Part shown: positions 56,090 through 64,000 of the stretch, piece by piece
Layout: every line of letters begins with the position of its first letter
Numbering within the stretch: position 1 is the stretch's first letter
Assembly (NCBI GenBank): GCA_017983615.1
Contig: JAGOBB010000008.1
Location: 30,728 to 94,727, forward strand
Direction: 5' to 3'
DNA length: 64,000 bases
Source: Azonexus sp.
GTDB taxonomy: Bacteria; Pseudomonadota; Gammaproteobacteria; Burkholderiales; Rhodocyclaceae
The notes under the pieces: model-generated
The model's database searches: none
What the model was told of the DNA's origin: nothing
What the model saw: the letters and a program-made list of their open reading frames with translations, nothing else
Translations under genes and position numbers: made by a program

Positions 56090-57358
56090 CTTCCAGATGT
56101 TACGGCAGCGTGTTTCCTTGATCCACCAGCCGGATACCGCGCCGAGGATGGCGCATACCGTGACCACCAGCACGCCGTGCTGCCAGGTCTGCACGTCGTA
56201 CACCCGCGCGCCGCCAACCATTTCGCCCTGCCAGCCAAGGTCCATGACCCAGCCGACGAAGGGCTGCAGCAAGGCCGCGGTCAGGAATCCGCCCATATTG
56301 GCGACGCTGGTCGACATGCCCGACAGCAGCGGCGGATTGACCTCCTTGGAACAGGCCCAGGTCAGGCTGAAACCGGCCGTGGACAAGCCCATCAGCGCGA
56401 ACAGCGCGTAGGAAACGGTAAGCGGCATGGTCACGCAGGACAGCCAGACCAGCCAGATCGCCCCATAGACATGCGAGGCGGCGATCAGCACCGGCTTGCG
56501 CCGGCCCAGGCGGTCGGACAGGCCGCCGATGAACAGGCAGCCGACGGCGAAGCCGCCGAACCACAGCGACAAATGGGTGGTGGCCACCGAACGCGCCATG
56601 CCATGTACCTGCATCAGGTAAGGCGTCGCCCACAGCCCGGCGAAGGTGAAGAAGGCGCCGGACATGCCGGTATTGACCAGAACGGCTGGCCAGGTGTCGC
56701 GGTTGCGAACGACCGACAGCAGGCTGCTCAGCACGGCAGTGCGGTCGAAACGCGGCCGGGCGGCGCTCTCCGCCGACTCTGGCGCATCGCGGACGATCAG
56801 CCAGCACAGCGCGCCGAGCACCAGCGAAGCAACGCCGACGCCGATGAACACGCCGCGCCAGCCGGTCGCCTGGGCCATGGCCGACAGCGGCGCGCCGGCC
56901 AGCACCGAGCCGAGGTTGCCGATCAGCATGCAGATGCCGACGATGGTCGCAAAGCGGCTTTCCTCGAACCAGACGGCGACCAACTTAAGCATGGCGATGA
57001 AGGTCACCGACACCCCCAGGCCGATCAGCGTCCGTCCGAACAGCGCCATGTCCAGCGTCGGCGCCAGGCCAAACATGAAACTGCCGGCGCCGGCGATCAG
57101 CCCACCCATGGCCAGAATGCGCCGCGGCCCCAGGGTATCCGCCAGGATGCCGGTCGGGATCTGCATCAACGTATAAACGTAGAAATAGGTCGCCGCCAGC
57201 ACGCCGAGCGAAGCGGCCGAAGTCTGGAAGGCCGACGCCAAATCGGGCGCGACGCCGGCCGGCGCAAAGCGCTGGAAGAAGGACAGGATGTAGGCCAGCG
57301 CGACGATGCCTAGGGCAATCCAGCGCCGGCGCATCTGTTCCTGGGTGAGTGCTTTCAT
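56078..57358 (-). CDS. MFS transporter
   Basis: 426 residues with twelve predicted helices and the MFS loop motif GRTLIGLGVSVTF / ADTLGPRRILAMGG (D-R-G between TM2 and 3). N-terminal IALGIVALAYILSFFQRFAPAGVAPDLA is typical of anion/nitrate or sugar-acid porters (MFS ACS-like). Substrate unknown. It ends within heptamer repeats, so its last codons (RCRNIWKASC) may be recently altered. Confidence 0.85.
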   Translation of the reverse strand: MKALTQEQMRRRWIALGIVALAYILSFFQRFAPAGVAPDLASAFQTSAASLGVLAATYFYVYTLMQIPTGILADTLGPRRILAMGGLIAGAGSFMFGLAPTLDMALFGRTLIGLGVSVTFIAMLKLVAVWFEESRFATIVGICMLIGNLGSVLAGAPLSAMAQATGWRGVFIGVGVASLVLGALCWLIVRDAPESAESAARPRFDRTAVLSSLLSVVRNRDTWPAVLVNTGMSGAFFTFAGLWATPYLMQVHGMARSVATTHLSLWFGGFAVGCLFIGGLSDRLGRRKPVLIAASHVYGAIWLVWLSCVTMPLTVSYALFALMGLSTAGFSLTWACSKEVNPPLLSGMSTSVANMGGFLTAALLQPFVGWVMDLGWQGEMVGGARVYDVQTWQHGVLVVTVCAILGAVSGWWIKETRCRNIWKASC

Positions 57359-57391
57359 GCTCTCTCGGTTCGTTTTATCGTGGGCAGGGAC

Positions 57392-57694
57392 TTACTTCTG
57401 GCTGAGAACCCATTTTGCCAGCGTCGCCGCTTCGGCATCGGTCACGTTGTTGGCCGGCATCGGGACATTGCCCCACTCGCCCTTGCTGCCGTTCTTGATC
57501 TTGGCGGCCAGCGCCGCTTCGGCGCCCTTGTCGGCGGCCCGCTTGGCGACGATGTCCTTGTAGGCCGGCCCGACGATCTTCTTGTCGACGGCATGGCAGG
57601 TCATGCAGTTCTTGGCCTTGGCCAGTTCCGGCGAGGCCTGGGCGAAACCGGAAAGTAGCAGGCAAGCTCCTGAAATCACGATCATTTTGTTCAT
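57392..57694 (-). CDS. Small monoheme cytochrome c (c551/c8 type)
   Basis: 100 residues from ATG 57694. Signal peptide (MNKMIVISGACLLLSGFAQA), CMTCH heme site (about residue 30-34), the KIVGPAYKDI segment and the Met ligand in VPMPANNV: the c551/c8 family, soluble periplasmic electron carriers to nitrite reductase or oxidases. It lies between the MFS and the potassium channel genes. Confidence 0.9.
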   Translation of the reverse strand: MNKMIVISGACLLLSGFAQASPELAKAKNCMTCHAVDKKIVGPAYKDIVAKRAADKGAEAALAAKIKNGSKGEWGNVPMPANNVTDAEAATLAKWVLSQK

Positions 57695-57761
57695 TATCTT
57701 CTCCATTGAAAAATTGTTGCCGGCCGCCTGGCAGCCATGGGTGAGATGCATCGCCTGCCGC

Positions 57762-58802
57762 TCAGGTGGCCATTTCGATCAGCAGCGTCTCGATTTCGGT
57801 ACGACCGACCGGACTGGCCATGGCGATCAGCATGAACCCCGGCTTGAGCATGAAATCCTTGTCCGGATTGAACTGCCAACTGCCGTTGCGCTCACGCACG
57901 GCGAGGAAAACATAATTGGCGCTGCGCAGCGTCAGGGTGCCAAGCGGTTTTGGAATGAAGCCAGCTGGGACCGGGACCTCCTCGATGCGCAGGTTCTTTT
58001 CGGATTTCAGCATCTCGTCGAGGAAGGAGACCACGTGCGGCCGGATCATCGCCGAGGCGATGCGCATGCCGCCGGTGAAGTCCGGCGAGACGATGGCATC
58101 GGCGCCGGCCTTGCGCATCTTCTCGATGTTGCGTTGCTCGGTGCAGCGGGCGACGACACGCAGCGCCGGCTTCAACTGCTTGGCGGTGATGACGATCATC
58201 AGATTGCGTGAATCGTCGCCGGTCACCGCGAACAGGCCCTTGGCATCCTCCAGGTCGGCAGCGAGCAGCATGTCGTCGTCGCTGGCATCGCCATGCAGGT
58301 ACAGGAAGCCGGGGTTCTTTTCCTTGTACTCTTCCAGGAAGTGCAGTTCCTCGTCGATGCCGACAAAGTGGCGGTTGGTCGCTTCCAGCTCGTGCGCGAT
58401 GTTGCGCCCGACCCGGCCAAAGCCGCACAGGATGTAATGCCCCTTCAGTTTCTTGATCGCCTTTTCCATGCGTTTTCTCCGCAATGTTCCATTGAGGTCG
58501 GTTTCGAGCAGCGCCACGGTCACCACCGAAAAAAGCAGCGACAGGTTGCCGGCGCCGAGGATGCCGATGACCACGGTCAGTATCCGCGCGGGCTGGTTGC
58601 TCGACATGTCGATGATTTCGCCGAAGCCGATGGTGGCGACGGTGATGAAGGTCATGTAGAAGCAGGTGAACCACGAATACTTGCCCTCGGTCAGCACCAT
58701 GTAGCCGATGGTGCCGAACAGGTGAACGGCGAACAGCAGGCCAACGGCCAGCCAGACAAGGCGGACGATGTAACCGGTCTGCGAGGGCTTGATGACGGAC
58801 AA
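57762..58802 (-). CDS. Potassium channel with RCK domain (MthK/Kch type)
   Basis: 346 residues from TTG 58802; the longer frame overlaps the next gene. Two membrane helices flank a pore loop with [15 protein letters not shown] (selectivity filter TIGFGE in place of TVGYGD), then the RCK N domain ([18 protein letters not shown]) with Rossmann fold and a C-terminal TrkA-C-like part ([19 protein letters not shown]). Regulates potassium flux by ligand binding to RCK. Confidence 0.85.
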   Translation of the reverse strand: MSVIKPSQTGYIVRLVWLAVGLLFAVHLFGTIGYMVLTEGKYSWFTCFYMTFITVATIGFGEIIDMSSNQPARILTVVIGILGAGNLSLLFSVVTVALLETDLNGTLRRKRMEKAIKKLKGHYILCGFGRVGRNIAHELEATNRHFVGIDEELHFLEEYKEKNPGFLYLHGDASDDDMLLAADLEDAKGLFAVTGDDSRNLMIVITAKQLKPALRVVARCTEQRNIEKMRKAGADAIVSPDFTGGMRIASAMIRPHVVSFLDEMLKSEKNLRIEEVPVPAGFIPKPLGTLTLRSANYVFLAVRERNGSWQFNPDKDFMLKPGFMLIAMASPVGRTEIETLLIEMAT

Positions 58803-58813
58803 GACGGCCTCGC

Positions 58814-59311
58814 CTAATCTGCCAGCGGCACCGACTGCGTCATGAAGACGACGGCCTTGCCGCCATCCATGTTCGCGTGCAGCGACTCGACCAGCGGCGG
58901 GTTGACTGGCTGTTCGGCGTCCCACTTGAGAATGAAGTTGGCGCCAGAGCCGCCGGAAGCGTCGTTCAGTTCAACGAACAATTCGAGTGTACCGAGTGGC
59001 GGCACGACGACTGCTGTCGGCACGCGCTCGCCGAGCTGTTTGCCGTAGGTGTCGAAATACTTGGCAGTCAGCACGCGGATCGGCCGTTTGGCATCGGTAT
59101 TGCGGATGGAGACCAGCGCCGAGAGGAGCACGTACGACGCTTTGCCACTCTTGCCGAGGTTGCCGTACAGCATGTGGGAGTAGATCGGCAGGTACAGCGT
59201 CTGCCCCCGGGTGAGCGGGCGCGCCTCCTGGCCAAATGCTACGGTCGATGCCAAAAAAAGGGCAAAAACAAAAAACTGGCACCTTTGCCGCCAAGAATTT
59301 CGATATCGCAT
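58814..59311 (-). CDS. DUF3124 periplasmic protein
   Basis: 165 residues, signal peptide [17 protein letters not shown], again built on a motif copy (site 18). Body: [49 protein letters not shown] and [17 protein letters not shown], the DUF3124 pattern of beta-sandwich envelope proteins without known function. It is 11 bases from the potassium channel gene, so they form an operon. Confidence 0.85.
   Translation of the reverse strand: MRYRNSWRQRCQFFVFALFLASTVAFGQEARPLTRGQTLYLPIYSHMLYGNLGKSGKASYVLLSALVSIRNTDAKRPIRVLTAKYFDTYGKQLGERVPTAVVVPPLGTLELFVELNDASGGSGANFILKWDAEQPVNPPLVESLHANMDGGKAVVFMTQSVPLAD
59230..59275 (+). repeat. Candidate uptake-signal motif, site 18 (full)
   Basis: In the signal-peptide codons of the DUF3124 gene. 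GGCCAAATGCTACGGTCG, five bases, A7, GGGC, A5, a textbook fit. Confidence 0.85.
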
Positions 59312-59404
59312 GAGCCCCCCTGTTCGTACCGCGCGCCTGGCATTGTCGCCACTTTTCCCGATTCTGCCACAACCGGCCGGGTGGCACCGCGCGAAACGCC
59401 GGGA

Positions 59405-59785
59405 TCAGGCGCCGGAAGTCCTCAACAGGCTGCGCAAACGCTCCGCCAGCGACGCCCAATTCACCGGCTTGACGATCACTTCGGCGGAAAGCGAAAGTGC
59501 CCGGACCAGAAAATCGGGATCGCTGCGGCCGCTGACCAGAACGACAGGAAAGGCTGGCCCGTGGCTCTGGCGGATCGCAGCACAAACCTCGAAACCATCC
59601 AGCCCCGGCATCTCGACGTCGAGCAAGGCGATGTCGAAGCTTTCCCTCTGGAATGCCGACAGCGCCAGATCGCCGCGGTCAACAATGGTCGGCAGAAAAT
59701 CGTCGCCGGCCAGCGCGGCCCGCGACAGCAAGGCCGCTGTCGGATCGTCGTCGGCAACCAGCACGCGCCAGGGGGCTCGATTCAT
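59405..59785 (-). CDS. Single-domain response regulator
   Basis: 126 residues: VLVADDDPT, phospho-Asp in [13 protein letters not shown], Ser in VSGRS, Lys in VKPVN. The start overlaps the hybrid kinase's end (four bases). It can accept phosphate from the kinase or the Hpt module. No output domain. Confidence 0.9.
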   Translation of the reverse strand: MNRAPWRVLVADDDPTAALLSRAALAGDDFLPTIVDRGDLALSAFQRESFDIALLDVEMPGLDGFEVCAAIRQSHGPAFPVVLVSGRSDPDFLVRALSLSAEVIVKPVNWASLAERLRSLLRTSGA

Positions 59786-62550
59786 GACGGCAAAGCCGCC
59801 AACACGCTACGCAACGCCGCCTCGACACGCCGCCACTCAAGCTGCAAGGCATCGACCCGGCCGAGCAAACGACGCATCCGTCCTTCGCGCCCCAGTTGCT
59901 CGACCTCCTGGCACAGCGACGCAAAGGCATTCGCCCCGACATTGAAACTGCTCGACTTGAGTGCATGGGCCGCATTCGCCAGCAGGGCGGCATCGCCATC
60001 GGCCAATCCCTGGTCGAAACGGGCCCATTCCCGTTCGGCAGCCTTCAAGTAAGCCTCCACGACCTGACGGACCAGAGTTTCGCCCCCCTCCGGCGACAAC
60101 GCACGGATTTTGTCGAAGGCCGCGAGATCGAGCGGCGGAGCGGCCTGGTCGACCTCAGCCACCACCTGAACCGGAGACGGCCCGGGGGTCGGAGGCGTCT
60201 TGCGGCGCTCGGCCGGCAACCAGCGCGCGAGGACTGCAAGCAACTCCTCGCCGGTATAGGGTTTCGACAGATAGTCGTCCATCCCCGCCGCGTGGCAGCG
60301 TTCTCGATCGCCCTTCATGGCGTTGGCGGTGATCGCGATGACCGGCAGATGACGATCGGTTCCCGCCTCGCGCTCGCGAAGGGCGGCAGTCGCCGCAAAA
60401 CCGTCGAGCTCAGGCATTTGGCAGTCCATCAACACCAGATCGACGGCATCGCTCGCCAGGATGTCGAGCGCCTGCCGGCCGTCGCCGGCCGAGACGACGT
60501 CCAGCCCGATACGTTCGAGCTGAACGCGGGCGACGATCAGGTTGCTTTCGTTATCTTCGGCAATCAGGACCCGGCCGCGCAGGCGACGCGGCAGTGCTCC
60601 CGCGTCCTCTCCGCCAGGCTGCACAACGCGCTTGCCGAGCGCCGCCTCGATGGCAGCAAACAGGTCAGCCTGGCGAAATGGCTTCGGCAACCACGCCGCC
60701 ACATTCAATCCGCCCACCTCCCCCGTGTTGCCTGGCGACTCGTGGAGCGGCGCAAACAAAATCACTGGCGTCGCTGCCAGCCCAGCATCGGCTCGCATGG
60801 CGCGCACTAGATCCACGCCGGAAATATCCGGCATCTGCATGTCGATCAGAAACAATGCGTACGGCTCACCATCGGCGGCAGCACTCCTTGCCGAGGCCAG
60901 CGCCGCCACGCCGGAACCCGCCTGGTCGGCAGCCAGTCCACGGCTGCGAATCTGCTTGAGCAAGATCTCGCACTGAGTCGCGTTGTCGTCGACGACCAGC
61001 AGCCGCCCCTGCCTGGCATCGGTCTGCACGGCTACCTCCGCGGCCTCAGGCAGGCGGCCCGGCGGCAAACAAAGCTCGACGGTGAAACAGGCCCCTTGCC
61101 CCGGACGACTATCGACGCCGATCGTCCCGCCCATCATGCCGACCAGGCTGCGGCAAATCGCCAGGCCGAGACCCGTTCCGCCATAGCGGCGCGTCGTCGA
61201 ACTATCCGCCTGGGCGAAATCCTCGAAGATCTTCTCGTGCGCGTCGAGCGGAATGCCAATCCCGGTGTCCTTGACGATCAACGCGAATTTCAAGCCGCTT
61301 TCGCTGCGCTCGCGGATTGCCAGCTGCAGCAGGATCTCGCCCGTTTCCGTAAATTTGACGGCATTGCCGAGCAGGTTTGTCACCACCTGCCGCAGGCGCA
61401 ACGGATCGCCGCGGACAACCAGCGTCTCCTCCGGGGGCAGGTCGGCCAGCAACTCCAGCCCCTTCTTGCCCACCGGTTGCGCGAAAAGCTCCAGCGACTC
61501 CTCGAGCAGGCTGCGCAGGTCGAAATCCTGCACATCGAGTTCCAGCTTACCCGACTCGATTTTCGAAAAATCGAGAATGTCGTTGATGATGCCAAGCAGA
61601 TTCTTGCCCGACCGCTCGACGGCTTCGACAAACTGCCGCTGCGTAGGCTCCAGCGCCGTAGCAAGCAGCAGTTCGGTCATTCCCAGCACGCCATTCATCG
61701 GCGTCCGTATCTCATGACTCATCGTCGCCAGAAATTCACTCTTCGCCCTGCTGCCCGCCTCAGCCGATTCCTTGGCGAGACGCAGTTCGCGCGTCCGCTG
61801 CTCGACAATCTGCTCGAGATTGCCGAGATGCGTCGACAGCCAATGGTCGCGCTCGCGAATTTGTTCGATCATCTGGTTGAATCCCGACGCCAGCCTGGCA
61901 ATTTCGGTAACCCCGCCTTCATCCGCGCGGATATCGAGACGGCCGAGCGATACCTCGGCCATGTGGTGATTCAGGTCCTGCAACGGGGCCATCAGCCTTT
62001 CCACCTGGCGCGCCTGCAGGCGCAGGGCAATCGCCAGCGCTGCGGCGATTTCGAGCATGATCAACCCGAGATAGCCAAGTAATTGCCCGTAGATCGTCGT
62101 CAGATCAAGGCTCAGGCGCAGCCAGCCGGGCGCCTCGCCAGCCAGCGCCAGGGGGGCGTAGAAATCGATCCGGCGCCAGGAAAACACGTGCCCGGCCTTG
62201 GGCTCAGCAACCAGCGGAAACGAACCCGCCCCAGGCCGGCCGTCGCTGCCATAGGCCGCCAACGGAGAAAGATCAGCGCGGAATACCGCCACCGAATGCA
62301 AATGCGGCATGGCGCGCAGCAGCGCCAACCGGCGCCCGGCAGCCTCCCGGCCTTTTTCCGCCAACGTCTCGGGCAGCTCCTCCTTGAGCAGGTTGAGATG
62401 CGCGTAACCCTCTCCCACATGCTCTTCGACCATCACCCAGCCTGAGGTCAACAGGACGAAGACGGCCACGAAGGCCATCGCAGACGCCAATGCGAAAAAA
62501 TTGATGCGCGCCAGACGGGAGCGCAAGGAGACGGTCGGGCCCAGCGTCAT
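59782..62550 (-). CDS. Hybrid sensor histidine kinase with two receivers and Hpt
   Basis: 922 residues, BarA-like. Two transmembrane helices flanking a ~130-residue periplasmic region, HAMP, HisKA (His279 in [10 protein letters not shown]), HATPase ([19 protein letters not shown]), REC1 (Asp570), REC2 (Asp709), and a C-terminal Hpt (His862 in [13 protein letters not shown]). The chain can relay His-Asp-His-Asp within itself. Overlaps both neighbours by four bases. Confidence 0.95.
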   Translation of the reverse strand: MTLGPTVSLRSRLARINFFALASAMAFVAVFVLLTSGWVMVEEHVGEGYAHLNLLKEELPETLAEKGREAAGRRLALLRAMPHLHSVAVFRADLSPLAAYGSDGRPGAGSFPLVAEPKAGHVFSWRRIDFYAPLALAGEAPGWLRLSLDLTTIYGQLLGYLGLIMLEIAAALAIALRLQARQVERLMAPLQDLNHHMAEVSLGRLDIRADEGGVTEIARLASGFNQMIEQIRERDHWLSTHLGNLEQIVEQRTRELRLAKESAEAGSRAKSEFLATMSHEIRTPMNGVLGMTELLLATALEPTQRQFVEAVERSGKNLLGIINDILDFSKIESGKLELDVQDFDLRSLLEESLELFAQPVGKKGLELLADLPPEETLVVRGDPLRLRQVVTNLLGNAVKFTETGEILLQLAIRERSESGLKFALIVKDTGIGIPLDAHEKIFEDFAQADSSTTRRYGGTGLGLAICRSLVGMMGGTIGVDSRPGQGACFTVELCLPPGRLPEAAEVAVQTDARQGRLLVVDDNATQCEILLKQIRSRGLAADQAGSGVAALASARSAAADGEPYALFLIDMQMPDISGVDLVRAMRADAGLAATPVILFAPLHESPGNTGEVGGLNVAAWLPKPFRQADLFAAIEAALGKRVVQPGGEDAGALPRRLRGRVLIAEDNESNLIVARVQLERIGLDVVSAGDGRQALDILASDAVDLVLMDCQMPELDGFAATAALREREAGTDRHLPVIAITANAMKGDRERCHAAGMDDYLSKPYTGEELLAVLARWLPAERRKTPPTPGPSPVQVVAEVDQAAPPLDLAAFDKIRALSPEGGETLVRQVVEAYLKAAEREWARFDQGLADGDAALLANAAHALKSSSFNVGANAFASLCQEVEQLGREGRMRRLLGRVDALQLEWRRVEAALRSVLAALPS

Positions 62551-62936
62551 GCCCGCCCCCCCGGTCCCGGCCGGTTGGTCTGCCAGGCGTTTGCAGCGGA
62601 CCGCCAGGCATGCTGAAAAGCATCGCGCAACCCAGCCCGCAGACTCTCCGTATCCCCGGCAGTCTCGCCGGCCATGCGTTTGAGCAAGACATCCTCAAGC
62701 CGTCCGGCCGCATTTGCCAGTTGCAAGGCACCGACGTTCGCCGCAGCGCTGCGTACGGCATGGACACGTTTTCGCTCCAGCATGTCGTTGCCGATACATG
62801 CCTGCCACAGGGCATCCCAGTCGGCAAAATGTTCAACGAACAAACCGACTGCCTGCCACCAAAGTTCCGGCTGATCGAGCATGCGCTCGACCGCGCCGAT
62901 CACGTCGAAACCATCAAGCGAACGGGGAACGGACAT
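62547..62936 (-). CDS. Stand-alone Hpt-like protein
   Basis: 129 residues from ATG 62936; ends overlapping the hybrid kinase start. Helical; the Hpt motif reads [12 protein letters not shown] (His59) in place of the usual HxxKSxxxN, i.e. Lys replaced by Arg. An Hpt protein passes phosphate between receivers, so this may be a second phosphate store or a degenerate adaptor. A longer start at 62978 is possible. Confidence 0.7.
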   Translation of the reverse strand: MSVPRSLDGFDVIGAVERMLDQPELWWQAVGLFVEHFADWDALWQACIGNDMLERKRVHAVRSAAANVGALQLANAAGRLEDVLLKRMAGETAGDTESLRAGLRDAFQHAWRSAANAWQTNRPGPGGRA

Positions 62937-63095
62937 CGGACAAGAGAAGTATGGAAAAAAACAGAAATTTGGGAACACCTCGAAATAACGATTCTCTCTC
63001 GATATTGCGCCTCAATGTTAAAGAATCGTAAAACATTTCCTTTTCTTTACATTGGATTACAATCAAAGCTTCGCTGCATTTCCGAAACAGAAACC

Positions 63096-63800
63096 ATGCG
63101 CCAGACCGCGCTCATTGTTGAAGACGATCCAGGTACCCGCCATGTGCTCGGTTCGACCCTTGCCACGGCAGGGATCGAAAGTATCTTCGCCGAAAACGGC
63201 GCCACGATGTGGCGCCGACTGGAAGAAAAGCCCGACGTCATCATTCTTGATCTGAGCCTGCCCGATGTCGACGGTCTTGAACTGCTACGCCAGTTGCGAC
63301 AAACATCCGAAATCCCCGTCCTCATCCACTCGACAAGATCCGACGAAATCGAGCGCATCATTGGCATCGAAATCGGTGCCGATGACTTCCTCCCCAAGCC
63401 CTGCAACATGCGCGAGCTGCTTGCCCGCATTCGCGGTCTGCTGCGCCGATGCCAACGACCGACCGTTTCGCGAAGCGACATGCGACGACTGGTTTTCGGC
63501 GACTGGACCCTGGACACTGCCTCGCGCGAACTATCCCGCCCCGGCAGTACACCGACATCCCTTGGTGTCTCCGGCTACGCCCTGCTCGCCGCTTTTCTTG
63601 AACATCCCTTCGAGCCGCTCTCCCGCGAGCAACTCTCCCGCGTCCTGAAACGCGAATACATTCCTTACGACCGGATCATCGACGTCCATGTCAGCCAGAT
63701 TCGGCGCATCCTGGGCAAACAGGTCGACGGCACCGGCTTCATCAAGACGCTGCGCTCGCAGGGTTATGTCTTCATCGCTCCGGTCGAGATGGCCAGCTGA
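63096..63800 (+). CDS. OmpR/KdpE-type response regulator
   Basis: 234 residues from ATG 63096, divergent from the Hpt gene. REC domain (LIVEDDPGT, Asp in LDLSLPDVDG, Lys in LPKPCN) and a winged-helix DNA-binding domain (FGDWTLDTASREL, REYIPYDRIIDVHVSQIRRIL, FIKTLRSQGYVFIAP). The likely transcriptional output of the phosphorelay at 59.4-62.9 kb, inferred from position. Confidence 0.9.
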   Translation: MRQTALIVEDDPGTRHVLGSTLATAGIESIFAENGATMWRRLEEKPDVIILDLSLPDVDGLELLRQLRQTSEIPVLIHSTRSDEIERIIGIEIGADDFLPKPCNMRELLARIRGLLRRCQRPTVSRSDMRRLVFGDWTLDTASRELSRPGSTPTSLGVSGYALLAAFLEHPFEPLSREQLSRVLKREYIPYDRIIDVHVSQIRRILGKQVDGTGFIKTLRSQGYVFIAPVEMAS

Positions 63801-63818
63801 CTTTCCCCATCCGAATGC

Positions 63819-63850
63819 ACAAAGGCCATGCCTAGCGGCATGGCCTTTGT
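63819..63850. terminator. Bidirectional terminator
   Basis: Fourteen-base stem ACAAAGGCCATGCC with TAGC loop and AAA/TTT ends, between converging genes. Confidence 0.85.
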
Positions 63851-63876
63851 CTTTTACGGAAGATTCCTGACCGGGC

Positions 63877-64000
63877 TCAGCGGGTCACGCCCTTGCAGCC
63901 GCCCACCGTATTGCCGGCACAAGGCACCGAGCTTTCGCGGTTGATCAGCCATTTGCCGCCCACCTTGATCAGCTCCAGCGTCTTCTGCGTCGTGTCGCTG
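63877..64000 (-). CDS. Partial protein (C-terminal 41 residues)
   Basis: The end of a minus-strand gene that runs past the window edge. Reads ...TLELIKVGGKWLINRESSVPCAGNTVGGCKGVTR with a TGA stop. The pattern 'LxLIKVGGKWLIxxE' is typical of NTF2/SnoaL-like beta-sheet folds; too short for a firm call. Confidence 0.5.
   Translation of the reverse strand, partial: SDTTQKTLELIKVGGKWLINRESSVPCAGNTVGGCKGVTR

Overview
GC-rich chromosomal DNA from a betaproteobacterium, most likely a Rhodocyclales member of the Dechloromonas/Azonexus type. That placement is an inference from gene content: glnE next to yhdP-nitrilase-tldD, glcDEF, OmpW, PduO-type cobalamin adenosyltransferase, many c-di-GMP/HDOD and two-component proteins. 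I see about 57 protein genes, no rRNA or tRNA, no CRISPR array and no complete insertion sequence.

Layout. 1-4.0 kb: end of a YheT-like hydrolase, phosphomanno/phosphoglucomutase, an EAL-HDOD protein, a small membrane protein and ompW. 4.1-9.7 kb (minus): alaS with a coupled small exported protein, a periplasmic protein, and ugpB-ugpQ. 9.8-16.6 kb: lipoprotein, large sensor kinase plus receiver, rhlE, PP2C phosphatase, HDOD protein. 16.6-22.5 kb (minus): glycolate oxidase glcD-glcE-glcF, then hydroxypyruvate isomerase and glycerate 2-kinase. 22.5-28.7 kb: cobalamin adenosyltransferase, DAHP synthase, radical SAM protein, PilJ-domain periplasmic protein, cytochrome c4-like protein, tldD. 28.7-38.7 kb: nitrilase, yhdP, glnE, YXWXGXW lipoprotein, mscL, methionine aminotransferase. 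38.8-40.8 kb: a FIST/chemoreceptor gene broken by one frameshift. 41-43.7 kb: mtnA, a FucA-like aldolase and a DmeF-like metal exporter, all overlapping. 43.7-45.3 kb: a repeat-rich island with a BrnT/BrnA-like toxin-antitoxin pair between two copies of one ~345-bp block. 45.3-49.8 kb: PilZ flagellar brake, two tandem tartronate-semialdehyde reductases, GGDEF-EAL protein. 49.9-57.4 kb (minus): MFS transporter, HlyD adaptor, sulfide:quinone-oxidoreductase-like flavoprotein, RND pump, DUF2892 protein. 57.4-63.8 kb: small cytochrome c, RCK potassium channel, DUF3124 protein, and a phosphorelay locus (receiver, hybrid kinase, Hpt, divergent OmpR-type regulator).

The most striking thing is not a gene. 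A motif with an invariant 10-base core (TGCTACGGTC, usually inside GCAAATGCTACGGTCG) occurs 18 times, on both strands, 12 times inside unrelated genes. In most copies the core is followed at fixed spacing by two A/T tracts about one helical turn apart. This is the architecture of the Pasteurellaceae DNA uptake signal sequence with a different core, so I propose a candidate uptake sequence, hence natural transformation, in this lineage. Two unrelated exported proteins even use it as the end of their signal peptide (LFLASTVAF).

Metabolic links: glcDEF makes glyoxylate, and Hyi, two GlxR/GarR-type reductases and glycerate kinase cover the steps around tartronate semialdehyde; the carboligase is not in the window. 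MtnA plus the aldolase fits the DHAP-type shunt that salvages methylthioadenosine or 5'-deoxyadenosine.
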